From positions 4,921,001 to 4,985,000 of the forward strand of contig NC_092568.1 in the NCBI RefSeq assembly GCF_037975245.1: 64,000 bases of DNA. Reading direction: 5' to 3'. Numbering within the stretch: the first letter of the stretch is position 1; each line of letters begins with the position of its first letter. This DNA comes from Apostichopus japonicus. Lineage: Eukaryota; Echinodermata; Holothuroidea; Aspidochirotida; Stichopodidae. Below, one piece after another: positions 1 to 9,938 of the stretch. The notes beneath the pieces are model-generated. The model saw nothing but the letters and a program-made list of their open reading frames with translations. It was not told where the DNA came from and did no database searches. A program made the position numbers and the translations under genes.

Positions 1-305
1 CAGTTTCAATGCATGAAATACCCATAATGTTGTTAGCTTAGGCCTAGGCCTCAGGTTCATAGTGGCGCTATGTTAGTATCCTACTTCCTAGACCAAGTCT
101 ACACCAGCTGTAGCCCAATGTTGTAGTGTTCTGTATCCTAAGTGGAGTGGCTGCTGAGTGCTTATACCCTGGACAGAGAATGTTTTGGGTCTTATTTAGC
201 AAAGAATCCACAAAGGTATGCATTTTCTGCTCCTGCATATTTGCATCAAGGGGGTTTGAGCCTACTCAGCCTATCATTAATTTTCTGTTGTTTGTCAATT
301 TTCAG

Positions 306-391
306 AGAAAGTTGATGTGCCAAGTCCTCAGCATTCACAGCTCTATACTTTGAATGGTTGTGGTATCAATGGACTCAACTGGTTAGATGAG
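306..391 (+). CDS. Candidate internal exon of an unidentified gene
   Basis: A pyrimidine-rich tract ending in AG at 304-305 and a GTAACA donor at 392 bound an 86-base stretch. In one frame it is open and reads KVDVPSPQHSQLYTLNG and on to NWLDE, ending in phase 0. No domain or family is recognised. The only support is the pair of splice-like signals and the non-repetitive composition. It may belong to the same plus-strand gene as the candidate terminal exon at 944, although the phases do not join simply. Confidence 0.25.
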
Positions 392-943
392 GTAACAACA
401 AATTCCAAACAACTCTGACAGCAGAAATAGATATCCTGATACTTCCATGGGAGATCTAGTGTAGTAACTATAGGAACCAGTGCTTGCCACCCATGGAGAA
501 TAAGGTAATTTGACGTTGTTTTTCTTTGACGAGCAACAAATTTGAATGTTTTATCACAAATTATGCCCCCTATCTACCTCTTGTCCCCTACACCTGTCTT
601 TAATGCATTGTAACAACCTATGGATAAACCTTTAAATGGACTGGATATGTTATTGAGGTGAACTGTGTATTTTGATAGCATTTCAGTAAGCTTTCCTTTA
701 GACTACTGTACATACTGTTACAGTTAGGCTGTGGTTTACAAATCCCAATGATCCAGTTTGGGCAAAGAACACCTTCAATTCTCTTATTCTAAGTAACTTA
801 ACAGTTGCACTGAAGTGACAGGCAATATCAGTTTAACATGTTCCAAACAGTTCAGGAATACATTGGGGTATATCCTGTAGGTCAGTTTGGGAGGAATCAA
901 CTGAGCTAAACAAAAAGTAGTTTTCAATTTCATCACATTTCAG

Positions 944-1187
944 AGCCAGAGACGAAAAAGCCCTCCCCGCTGACCCTTCTCTGGATGATGTTGCTGCAGG
1001 TATGGCAAGCCAGACCAAGTGGACTGTGATCCGGATACCAATAAAACCTGCAAGAATCATAAATGCACCCAACTTGGTCAAGTTTATCAAAATTGGTGAC
1101 TGGAAATGTTGTTGTAGACGTAGACCTGGTTACTGCTTACACTGTATTGCTCATATGTGTATTTACACACTGCACAGTGCATACTGA
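944..1187 (+). CDS. Candidate terminal coding exon of an unidentified gene
   Basis: A splice acceptor (TTTCAG at 938-943) opens a reading frame of 81 codons ending at TGA 1185-1187. It begins ARDEKALPADPSLDDVAA, turns basic (KWTVIRIPIKPARIINAP), and ends in a cysteine-rich tail. An alternative splice at the GTATGG donor at 1001 would use only the first 57 bases. If the exon follows the phase-0 exon at 306-391 directly, it would instead read nine codons and stop. The family is not recognised, so this may be chance. Confidence 0.22.
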
Positions 1188-1860
1188 AATCTCTGAAAAG
1201 ACATCTTTATGGACCCAAAATGATAATTGCATTGAAATATGTTGTGGTTTATATTGTGACGACTATAAAAAGTATCATTTTGGTATGAAAAAAAATTAAT
1301 CTCTCACTTAAGTTGGCAGACTCCTATTAGAGTCTATATCCATCCCTTCGATTGTTCTCCTTCAGGAAAAGTGCCAAAAAGCAGTGGGGAACATCTTTTT
1401 TGACCTGTTATCAATCATAATATAGTTTTTTTGTGGCTTGCATGTTGAAGAGCATGAATGTACATGTGGTGAGAAAATCGGGTCAATTGAGGCAGTTTTA
1501 GACCCCTTTAGGCTTCCCAGGAGCAGCGTAGGAAAATTGTTTACCTCTGAGTGAAGAGGTTTGTTTACAAGTGACGAAAACTTCCGGCTCGAATAGCAAA
1601 AAAATCTACATGGTCATGATACAGAAAATTGTTAGTGCCATGAAAGGCCAACTTGTCAGCTATCCGGTGATAGGTAGCATTTAGCTAGTGAAAACTTCTA
1701 TCTAGACTTGAGACCACATTACTTTTGTGATTTAGTGTGTAAGTCAATGGGGCTTTAAATGGGCTTATGCTACCTTAAGTTACATATAAGGAACAATCTG
1801 TGATATATAGTGCGCATTATGCAATTACTGAAATAACCACAGTACGTAAAGACATAGAGA
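1188..1860. other. Non-coding stretch, nothing recognised
   Basis: AT-rich sequence with short open frames only. No splice-supported exon, repeat array or RNA gene is visible. Confidence 0.4.
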
Positions 1861-2016
1861 AGTTGTGGCGGAATGGTTGGGGCACTGAACACATGATTCC
1901 ATGATCGTAGGTTCATGTACCAACCTGGTCGATACGTATGTATCTTTAATGAAGACACTTAATCTCAATTGCCGCTCTTTACTCAGGTGTATATGGTACC
2001 CTGGGAGGTAATTCAA
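1861..2016 (+). mobile_element. Decayed tRNA-derived SINE
   Basis: The head matches a polymerase III promoter: a box A (TGGCGGAATGG, about 1865-1875) and a degenerate box B (GGTTCATGTACC, 1910-1921) about 45 bases later. The body (GAAGACACTTAATCTCAATTG, then CTTTACTCAGGTGTATA and GGTACCCTGGGAGGTAA) has the layout of tRNA-related SINEs common in marine invertebrates. It is not a functional tRNA: no cloverleaf can be drawn and box B is damaged. Confidence 0.6.
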
Positions 2017-3000
2017 AAATATAGCATTTGCACTGCTTCATGGCTGCAATGATATGGGATGTCCCCTGGGGAACATGTAGCTGTAGCTCAGCATTGTTTC
2101 TACCATTCAAGACATAACTTATAGTTTGTGATAAAGTACTTCTAGAAATGTTTTAACTACTTTGTTCTCTGTTCCACCCTAATGTTGCGTCAAGGATAAT
2201 AACATATCCAACTTACATGTTCTGCATTAATATTGTACCATCACATCCATGGTCAGAAACTGATAATAATATCACTTCCAAGTTCCTAATTCGAGATGAA
2301 GATTATAAGGATATTTTCTGGCCCTTTTTAACAGCTAAGGTCATATAGAGCTACTCAAGGCCTTTTTATACCATTTGATTTGACATGGGGTATTATTTTT
2401 ATAAATAAATTTATAAATATGATATATTATTTTGTGTATATTAAATATATGTTATGTATATTTAAATATTAATTAAGATAATTTATTTGGCTAAACTTCT
2501 ATTTTTATATTTGAGCTGCGTACTCGCAATTTTTCCCTTTGTCTGCCCACATCTCTTCCATGCTGCTATTTTGATGAAACTGATGGAGCCCATAATGATA
2601 CATGGTCAGTGGATAATGAGGGTCTTTAAGAAATTGTAGGTATAGGTCATCAGGGGGTCTAACTGTTTGAAAACTGTTGAACACTGCCAACTTAATGGCT
2701 TAGGAGCATTTCAAAGTAATCCCATAAGTATTCTCAAGATGTTTTGTGGGAAAAGATTTTGACAATTTTGTAAAAATAAGTTTTCCCAATTTTCCCATAA
2801 ATATTTATTTTAGTTTTAAATGTTCTTTAACCTTTAGTGTTTGTTACTGTTCTTTATGAGATGACTTTTAAATAGAATGTTTATTTGTCACATTTTGCAT
2901 TAATACTGAATGTTAATAAAAATTACCATGAAACTTACAATGTGTGTCACTATCTCATTTCTTAACTAATCAGTACTTAATCTTAAACTAGTCTTGTGAC
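2017..3000. other. AT-rich non-coding DNA
   Basis: The stretch includes a very AT-rich block at 2395-2480 (TTATAAATA-type words). A minus-strand open frame at 2505-2690 has no recognisable homology. No gene is supported. Confidence 0.4.
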
Positions 3001-3232
3001 CTAAATAAGTAGTCACAGTTGCAATGACTAATATTTTTAGTCACTGGACTAAGCTTTGGTCGATAGAGGCATCGTAGTAGGACTAATTTTAATTAGTCAG
3101 AAAACTCAATTTAATTAGTCACAAAACTAATGTTATATAGTCAAATGACTAGAAAAACTGGTCGATAGAGACATCGTTGTGACTAATTTTTTTTAGTCAT
3201 ATTGACTAACTATTGTTTACAGTATAGGTGAA
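3000..3232. repeat. TAGTCA-rich degenerate repeat
   Basis: The words TAGTCA, GACTA and AGTCAC recur throughout. A longer unit, GGTCGATAGAGRCATCGT followed by GGACTAATTTT or TGACTAATTTT, occurs at about 3058 and again at about 3160, so there is a direct repeat of roughly 100 bases. Inverted copies of AGTCA also allow folding. It is probably a decayed MITE or minisatellite. Confidence 0.5.
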
Positions 3233-3327
3233 AATTCTTCTGAATCATATTAGCCAGTGTTGGGAGACCAGGGTGGAATTCAGGAACCAATGGTAGCCTT
3301 TTGGACTGGTTGGACGAGTTTTGTACG

Positions 3328-4235
3328 TCAATGTTTCGGTACGGGGTTTGCTTTTAGCCTTTTTGATGGCATTTCAATAGAATCCCGAAAATACTGTCTG
3401 TTTAGGAGGTGTTGTGATAGTTCTTTAGTGCGTGAATCAAAATCGAATTCAGAGGAGCAAATGCGTCGAATGCGCAACGCTTGAGTGTACGGAATATTTC
3501 TGGTACAGTGCCGTGGATGGCAACTGCTTGGTAAGAGGTAGTTGTGCTTGTTCGTGGGTTTATTGAACAAGTCTGTTTTGAGTGAACCATTTTGTAGGGT
3601 CACAGTGGTGTCCAGGAAGTGAACGCCATGTCCGGAAAAATCAGCAGTAAATTTGATAGTGTGATGAAACGAGTTTATGTCATCAATGAAGAGTTTTAGA
3701 TTTGACTCACGATGGGTCCATATCATAAAGATATCGTCAATGAAACGTAACCACGTGTGTGGTTTCAAGTTTTGTCAATATAGAAATTCTTTCTCGAGGT
3801 TTCCCATAAAGATGTTGGCAAAAGACGGTGCCATTTTAGTACCCATTGCGGTGCCATGTATTTAGAGGTAGTGTTTGTTGCCAATTACCAGATTATTGCT
3901 GGTCAAGATAAGTTGCATCAATTCGGCCAATTCTTTCTTCGTGGGGGTTTTGCCACGTTTCGGTTTGAATGCTTTGTGCAGGCCGAAATGCCTTCTTCGT
4001 TAGGGATATTTGTGTATAACGAAGACACATCCAAGGTTACCAGCAGAGTAGATAGGGGAAGATTTTTTATTTCCCCAATTTTCCGGATGAAATCCGTAGT
4101 GTCCTGCACATGGGACGGTAGGGTCGAAACAAGAGGTTGGATGATAAGATCCACGAATTTGGAATTTTTTTCAGTCGCTGTACCATTACCCGATATTATG
4201 GGCCTCCCGGGATTGCCTTCTTTGTGAATTTTAGG
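3328..4235 (-). pseudogene. Penelope-like element reverse transcriptase fragment, broken
   Basis: Reading down the minus strand from 4235, the fragment starts with [17 protein letters not shown], then [18 protein letters not shown] (RT motif with the first catalytic Asp). After a frameshift near 3925 come HGTAMGTKMAPSFANIFMG and FIDDIFMIW (catalytic DD pair), then FLDTTV and the SCHPRHC and QALRIRRIC motifs. This order is diagnostic of Penelope-like elements. Damage: one frameshift and two in-frame stops (after NKHYL and after EFLY). The N-terminal region and any GIY-YIG endonuclease are missing. It starts about 100 bases past the donor of the Ig-gene exon at 4332-5234, so it may separate that gene from its 3' exons. 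Confidence 0.85.
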
Positions 4236-4331
4236 CGAAAAATAAAATATATATATATTATCTTTTTATATGTTTTACTGGAAGTTCACCTTTTCCCTTA
4301 AATTCATTATCACTCAGTAATATCTTCTTAC

Positions 4332-5234
4332 CATTCAGGTTTAATGTAACAGACGACACGTCACTAAAGCCAGATCCCGGGAGAGTAACAAGACACATCA
4401 GACATTGCGGATACTCGATTTGGCCGTTATAGCTGGTAACTTTAACTCGGATTGTCACAGATGAATTGCACACATCGAAGATACATGACGAGGAAGCTGA
4501 TGTTTCAGTGATCGACACATGTTGGTTACCTACTTTCCATGAGATTTCTGCTGCAGGACGAGTGTTTTTAACAACACATGTCAAGGTTGCGTTACCATCG
4601 TCAGCAGCAATAATGCAATTGTTTTTACTTTGACATTGTTCAACGAATGATACACTACTGTCATCTGGTGTTTTGTAACGAAGCAACTTAATCGAAGTTC
4701 TTGTGTAAGTATGATTTGAACGACACATTGACGTAAGTACAAGTGGACCATGATCAGCGTATTTATCTGCTACAGTAATGGTCTTGCCACTAGGTTCTGC
4801 TGTTTGAATAAACATTGCTTCTCTGTCACATCTATTTTGAAGTAGCTCATTATAACTACTGTCCTCGTTAATATCAAGGTATTTGGTCCTGTATACATTG
4901 TCAAGATTTGTAGGTCCCATCAAAAGAACCGACACGTTCTTCGTCCTTTCGGAAACTGATAAACCAGATGGGATACATGTCAGGTTTTGTACGTTTTCGA
5001 AATCTATCGTTACACTGATTGACGAAGAAGACACAAACATATATGAGGATGGGTCCTTGTAACTCTGTTCAGTGGCGTCCGTCACTGCCGCCTCCGCAGT
5101 ATCATTGTACCAAGTAAGAGTTACTGCTGGTCGTCCAATCATTGTACATGTCAACTTGAGTTCACCATACCAAAACAAACGGCAATCATCACTCTGACAA
5201 CCATCTATCGCAGGAAACAACTGTTTTGAAGTTA
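4332..5234 (-). CDS. Large Ig exon with two C2-like domains
   Basis: The 903-base exon has acceptor CTTTTTAG, donor G|GTAAGAAG, and phase 1 at both ends. The first C2-like domain shows GCQSDDC, then LTCTMIG, LTWYND and LTCIPSG. The last shows QCQSKNNC, then LTCVVK, ISWKV and LMCLVT. Both thus have a CQS..C pair shortly before the B-strand Cys, which points to an internal duplication. The middle segment (about 80 residues) has two further Cys but no clear C-strand Trp. Packing two Ig domains in one exon is less common than one domain per exon. Confidence 0.72.
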
Positions 5235-7430
5235 CTAAAAAGAAAAGAACATGAGATAAAGGTACCTTCGGAAAGCAATCAAACACCGTCTAAGTCGCTT
5301 GGAAAGGCACATTTTAAACCGATCATTAGGATGTTAAATAATCATCAGCCTGTTAGTGCTTCTGGTACGACATGTTGCTAACTGTTTCTGACTTAACGTG
5401 ATTCTAATATAACTTGCTTAAAGACATGAAATACATTCTTTCCATTTCTTTCTTTTTATTAAAACATAACTGTAAGAAGAATATGACCTCTCAGGGAAAA
5501 AGGAGCTTTCCCTCATAACATATTCTGTCGTCATTTTGTTGTTCCCTTCATTTCGTTGACTCCCATAATTCCGAAATCAGATATTGAGACATGTAAAATA
5601 TGTTGTCTATGATTTACCCATCAGGTTTGCTTCTGAGGTACGCAGTCGCAACTCCATGGTCACACTATGCATCATCAACATACAAGTACTTACCTACGAT
5701 AAGTACGTCTATGTACATGGATACATCGCCACCAGCGTCTAAAATAGCGTCAACACGATACTGCCCTTCATCACTCAGAGAAACGTTGCTAAATATAAGG
5801 GAACCGTTCTGAGCAATCGTCAGATCACCACTTCTAGGGCCGGCCTGTCGATCCTCCAGCAATGTTACTATGGATTGTGGGTTATTCTCAAAATACCAGT
5901 AGAAGCCGTAAATAGATTCACTAACACTACAGTTGATGATACCTGGTCGATGGATCTCAAAGTGCTGCTGAGATTTACATGAGAGCACGTCCCCTGATAA
6001 AAAAAATTGAGAGTATTGAAATATCGTTAAATGCAAATTTCCCTTTTGTGAGTGGCTGATGTTTTAACAATATCAAACAAACAATTTAAAAGGAAATAAA
6101 TTTAAAAAAAAACATTTTCCAAATGATCATAAGTCACTCCCGTTCATCTTGCATCCTCTCATATTGGCCTGTCTCTCGGATGAAGATCAGATTGCAGGGG
6201 CGTATCCAGGATTTTCCAATAGGGGGGGCGCCAGGCATGAATGATCGCCGTCCTGGGGGATGGGTCTAAGGGGAGGGGGTGTACAATTTTTGCTTTCAAA
6301 GAAGGGCTGAAATGCAAAATGGTGTCATATGCATGGGCGGCGATCCGTACTTCCGAGTGGGGTGGGGGGGGGGATATGACCTTGTTGACTATCTAAGCGT
6401 AGCGCCACCATGAGTTGGCGCGAAGCGTACAAGAAAATTTTGGGATTAACAAACCCTCTAGATGGCCGGAAACGGCACTTCCCGAGGTTTCCAAGCGGCA
6501 TATACCCAACTTTAAAATAGGGATGTCATGTCCGAAATATCTCATAATCAGGATCCAAAATACTTTTTTTTTAATTTCGGGTGTTATTTTGGGAAAATTG
6601 CCCCTGTCAATCTTGTTTCAGGCGCAACGTTAGAATGTTCGAGAGCTCTGTTATATTATTCGATGAAGAAAATGGCCTCATGCAGGCTATTATAGGCCTA
6701 TACACATGCAATACACAATTACACATAGTTACATTCCTAGGTACCGATTGCTAGGGCATCCAGGTGAAACGTGTATTAAGCATTACCCTGGTTACATGAG
6801 ATTCTCAGCTGTTCGAGGGAACATGTACGTGTGTAGGCCTACTATAGGGCCTATATGAATACTATGAGGGTGCATATATGTACTATATCAATACCGTGGG
6901 CGCAATAATACATTTTGTTGTTATAGGGCCAATGAAGCCTACATTCAACTATTTTTGCTTTATAAAGACGCTTTATTTGAAAAGATCGCACTGCGTTTAT
7001 GGTAGGCGAGAAATGAAGCTAAAAAAGAGCCGTACATTAACGAAGATGCATAAATGTAGGCATGAAAATATTCTTATCCCTGGCATTTGGTGGGGGGGGG
7101 GTATGGTGCATTACATCCCCTCCACCCATTTTCATGGGGGGATATATCCCCCCTCCACCCAGGATCGCCGCCCATGGCCATATGTGATCCATTTTTCGAC
7201 CTTAATAATAAGCAACATTTCCAGTAAATATGGACACAAAATGCACAATTTAGTATGGCTGGCATGTCATTTAGTGTTTATAGTGATAATACAAACACAA
7301 TTACCATCTATGTTTCTAAAACTATTATGCCGCCGAACTTCGCCAGAACCTTTTTGTGGCAAACAAAAAATAAAGCATACGGGAGGGGGGGGGGGTTGAG
7401 CGATCACCGACATCTCACATAAAGGTCGTC

Positions 7431-7461
<31 letters not shown>

Positions 7462-8207
7462 GCTAAACTTTTTTTTTTTTGGTGACGGCCAATAGGGGGG
7501 GCGCGCGCCTGTTGCGCCCCCCCTGGATACGCCCCTGGATTGGGAGCAGATAAGGAGTAAACTTTAGCAAGTATTTAAGGATGAATCAGTGATATCGTAA
7601 TACCTATGGAGATTCAAATCTGACTGCGAATATGCAGCCTATAGGAAACGTTTGTTTGTCCAAAATTCGAATATTAGGCAATGAATGGCAATCTTCTATA
7701 AGGACACGTTCATTTCCATCGAGTTGTCTATCAAATTAAGCCTGAAGACATTCCCTCGAGGAGCAAACATCGCTGTCATTACAATCGGGGATTAACATAA
7801 ATCCAATATTGTGCAAGAAGAGCAATTGAGTAGTATGATTTTTCTTTCCTTTGCTGTAATCTGTTTACTTTGAACAAAATCTTGCAATGAATTGTTATTG
7901 CAATACATTTCTCTTCAATGCAAATTCGTTTCGTATATGTCTGTACAAGTATAATTCAAAATAGTCCAGAAATTCAAATGAAAAAAGAATAACAAATCAA
8001 GGACACCGGAGAATAACAGTTTGTTGTCAAAACTAGCGGGAAAAGACAAAAGTCAGATAATACCAAAACAACAATACTCCAATATTTCAAAGATCAATTA
8101 CATATAAAACATTGAGTCGTTTATTATAATATTGTGCTTACCTAATGTACTCGGCATCACTGATAGCAGCAGATGCAAGGTGATGCAAAGCCAATAAACA
8201 CAACGAT
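4332..8207 (-). CDS. Immunoglobulin-superfamily receptor-like gene, partial (three exons seen)
   Basis: Three minus-strand exons (8142-8207, 5694-5993, 4332-5234) join in frame through phase-1 introns, the usual arrangement for Ig domains. They encode a hydrophobic leader, a V-like Ig domain, and two C2-like Ig domains separated by a less regular segment. Many NxS/T sites fit an extracellular protein. No transmembrane or cytoplasmic exon is visible downstream. Exon 3 ends in a donor (G|GTAAGAAG), so the gene should continue, but a Penelope-like fragment lies about 100 bases further on and nothing recognisable follows. The exon carrying the start codon is not located. The family is Ig superfamily; an immune or adhesion role is inference only. 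It could be a pseudogene truncated at its 3' end. Confidence 0.72.
5694..5993 (-). CDS. V-like immunoglobulin domain exon
   Basis: The 300-base exon has a clean acceptor (TTATCAG) and donor (G|GTAAGT), with phase 1 at both ends. Key features are a B-strand Cys in INCSVSE, a C-strand Trp in FYWYFE, and the F-strand signature LSDEGQYRVDA. The F-strand motif normally reads D.G.Y.C; here the Cys position is Val, so the canonical disulfide cannot form. An extra Cys (LSCKSQ) sits at the start of the domain. Confidence 0.75.
6195..7537. mobile_element. Non-autonomous DNA transposon with 16-bp TIRs and 5-bp TSD
   Basis: The ends are perfect inverted repeats CAGGGGCGTATCCAGG (6195-6210) and its complement (7522-7537). 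GATTG flanks both sides (6190-6194 and 7538-7542). The inside has G-tracts, a poly-T run (about 7438-7462) and no credible transposase frame. It lies in an intron of the Ig gene, between the leader exon and the V-like exon. Confidence 0.8.
7543..8141. other. Intron sequence of the Ig gene
   Basis: Plain AT-rich sequence between the transposon and the leader exon. No other feature is seen. Confidence 0.4.
8142..8207 (-). CDS. Ig-receptor leader exon
   Basis: The acceptor TTTTCAG and donor ATTAG|GTAAGC bound 66 bases that read RCVYWLCITLHLLLSVMPSTLG. This is a hydrophobic signal-peptide-like stretch ending in phase 1, matching the start of the Ig exon at 5993. Reading straight through without the acceptor would give a longer frame from an ATG at 8304, which is less likely as a signal peptide. 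The start codon probably lies in an upstream exon. Confidence 0.55.
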
Positions 8208-9938
8208 CTGAAAAGAATGTAACACGATAAGTGATGGTTAGGCTTGAACATATATATGTCCAAGTAAAGTATAAAGCACTGTATAAACAAGTACTAGCAG
8301 GCAATCAAATGAGTTGCAAATCTCATCCTAAAGTTTGGGTGCATGACCATATGATTATGTCATTACTCTTGCTCACCAAGTGTGAAGTGCATGAGTGTTG
8401 AATTTAATTAAAAAGACTTGGTATGTTATATAAATACGTTCTAAACTATCCAACAATGCATTCAAACAGTCATTTACTTCCATATGGGTACGACTCTTGC
8501 AGCTATTTGGTCGTTTGGCATGTAAAGAACAGCTACGATAAGAGTCATATAAAATATTTTTGTTATGTTGGAATATTTCTGTCAACTTTACGTTCAAAAA
8601 AATGAATAAAACAATTTCAGTCTCCCTTACGTTCACCATATTGCAATGGCAAAGTTTTAAAGTAACCTTTGACCTCCTTTATCAAGCGACCTTTGGCGTA
8701 AAGTAATACATTAATTTAACACATTTAGTAGTGCACATTCTGATAAAATGTGATCAAATAACTGGTGACCTCCTTTGAAAACGTGAATTTTGGTGTTTCA
8801 CATATACATGTAGACACGCAGAGCCTGTAATAAGATATGGGTCTAAAGGTTTCAATCATTTTGATATATTCATAACGTCCAAAATGTTTTCCTTTACATC
8901 TGATACGAACACTACATCCAATGACCAGGCAACTATCCACCCATTTATAAGTCCATCGATTTTACCGTTAAGAAACAGTTCGTCAAATGCTTTCGAGTAC
9001 AAATTTGACATTTTTTCTTATTTGATCACATGACTCTTGTCTTTGTATATTCATAAATACAATGAAGACAGGTAGAGTCTTATATCCTACTTGAGAACTC
9101 GGGTTTGAGGAGTTCGGCCATATGTTCAATCTGATGGACTGAATATCAAACTTTGCCAACTGTACATGTTTACTATCCATTAATGCAACCGCAAAATTTC
9201 ACATGATCAAACTCGGCCAAACTTGTGTGAAACAGTGTTTTCCAAACTTATTAATGGCCGAAACACTACAACTTTTTACAATTAATGTAAGACGACAGAA
9301 GTCGCGTTACTGGAGGAGGTTAAAGGTCAAATTGCGCCTTCCAGACTTCTGCATCATACGGTCGAATAAAATAACCGAATAATTTGTAATGTTGATTTTG
9401 TTTGCAAACAATTAATTACCGTAGCCTTTAACTTGTACAGCGTTATGGAAATTCAACGTTTAAAAAATATATCTCAAGGACAGTATAATTACGAATATCG
9501 TCAATAGTCAACACAGCGTCTAGGTCGAATCCACTGTACTGCTCCGTATACCAGGCACATTACTATCCATAAAATGTTGCATTTTCAGTTATCTCAAAAT
9601 GTATCGAAATACTGTGCTTTACACAACAGTTGGCAAGATAAAATAAAAATCACATTTTTGACATATGAAAGCCAATCATTTGAGATTCCAAAGCAGAAGT
9701 ATTAATAAATAACTGTTTCTTATTTATTCATTCAATTTCTTGTGTATTCGTTAAGGTTGTATTTCTATTACTGCAAATGTAGAACATATATAGTTATTAC
9801 GATAGTCTAAATTAATTATTATATTAATTTTTATTTTTTCACTTTTTTATGATTATGATTGTTTTTTTGTTTTTTTAAGTGGTGAGGGGATACGATCCCC
9901 AAACATGATATGCCGAAGTCTTAACTTTTCACCAAAAT
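8208..9938. other. Non-coding DNA upstream of the Ig leader exon
   Basis: This stretch should hold the promoter and first exon of the Ig gene, but I cannot place them. It contains tracts with CCTTTGACCTCC-type words (about 8668 and 8770) that resemble a dispersed repeat also seen near 24.6 kb. Confidence 0.35.

Noticed and set aside
1861-1935. A tRNA gene (boxes A and B present)
   Set aside because: Box B is degenerate, no cloverleaf stems form, and the following sequence is a SINE body.
2505-2690. Cytoplasmic tail exon of the Ig receptor (Tyr-containing frame)
   Set aside because: No matching phase or acceptor, and it lies beyond the Penelope fragment; no positive evidence.
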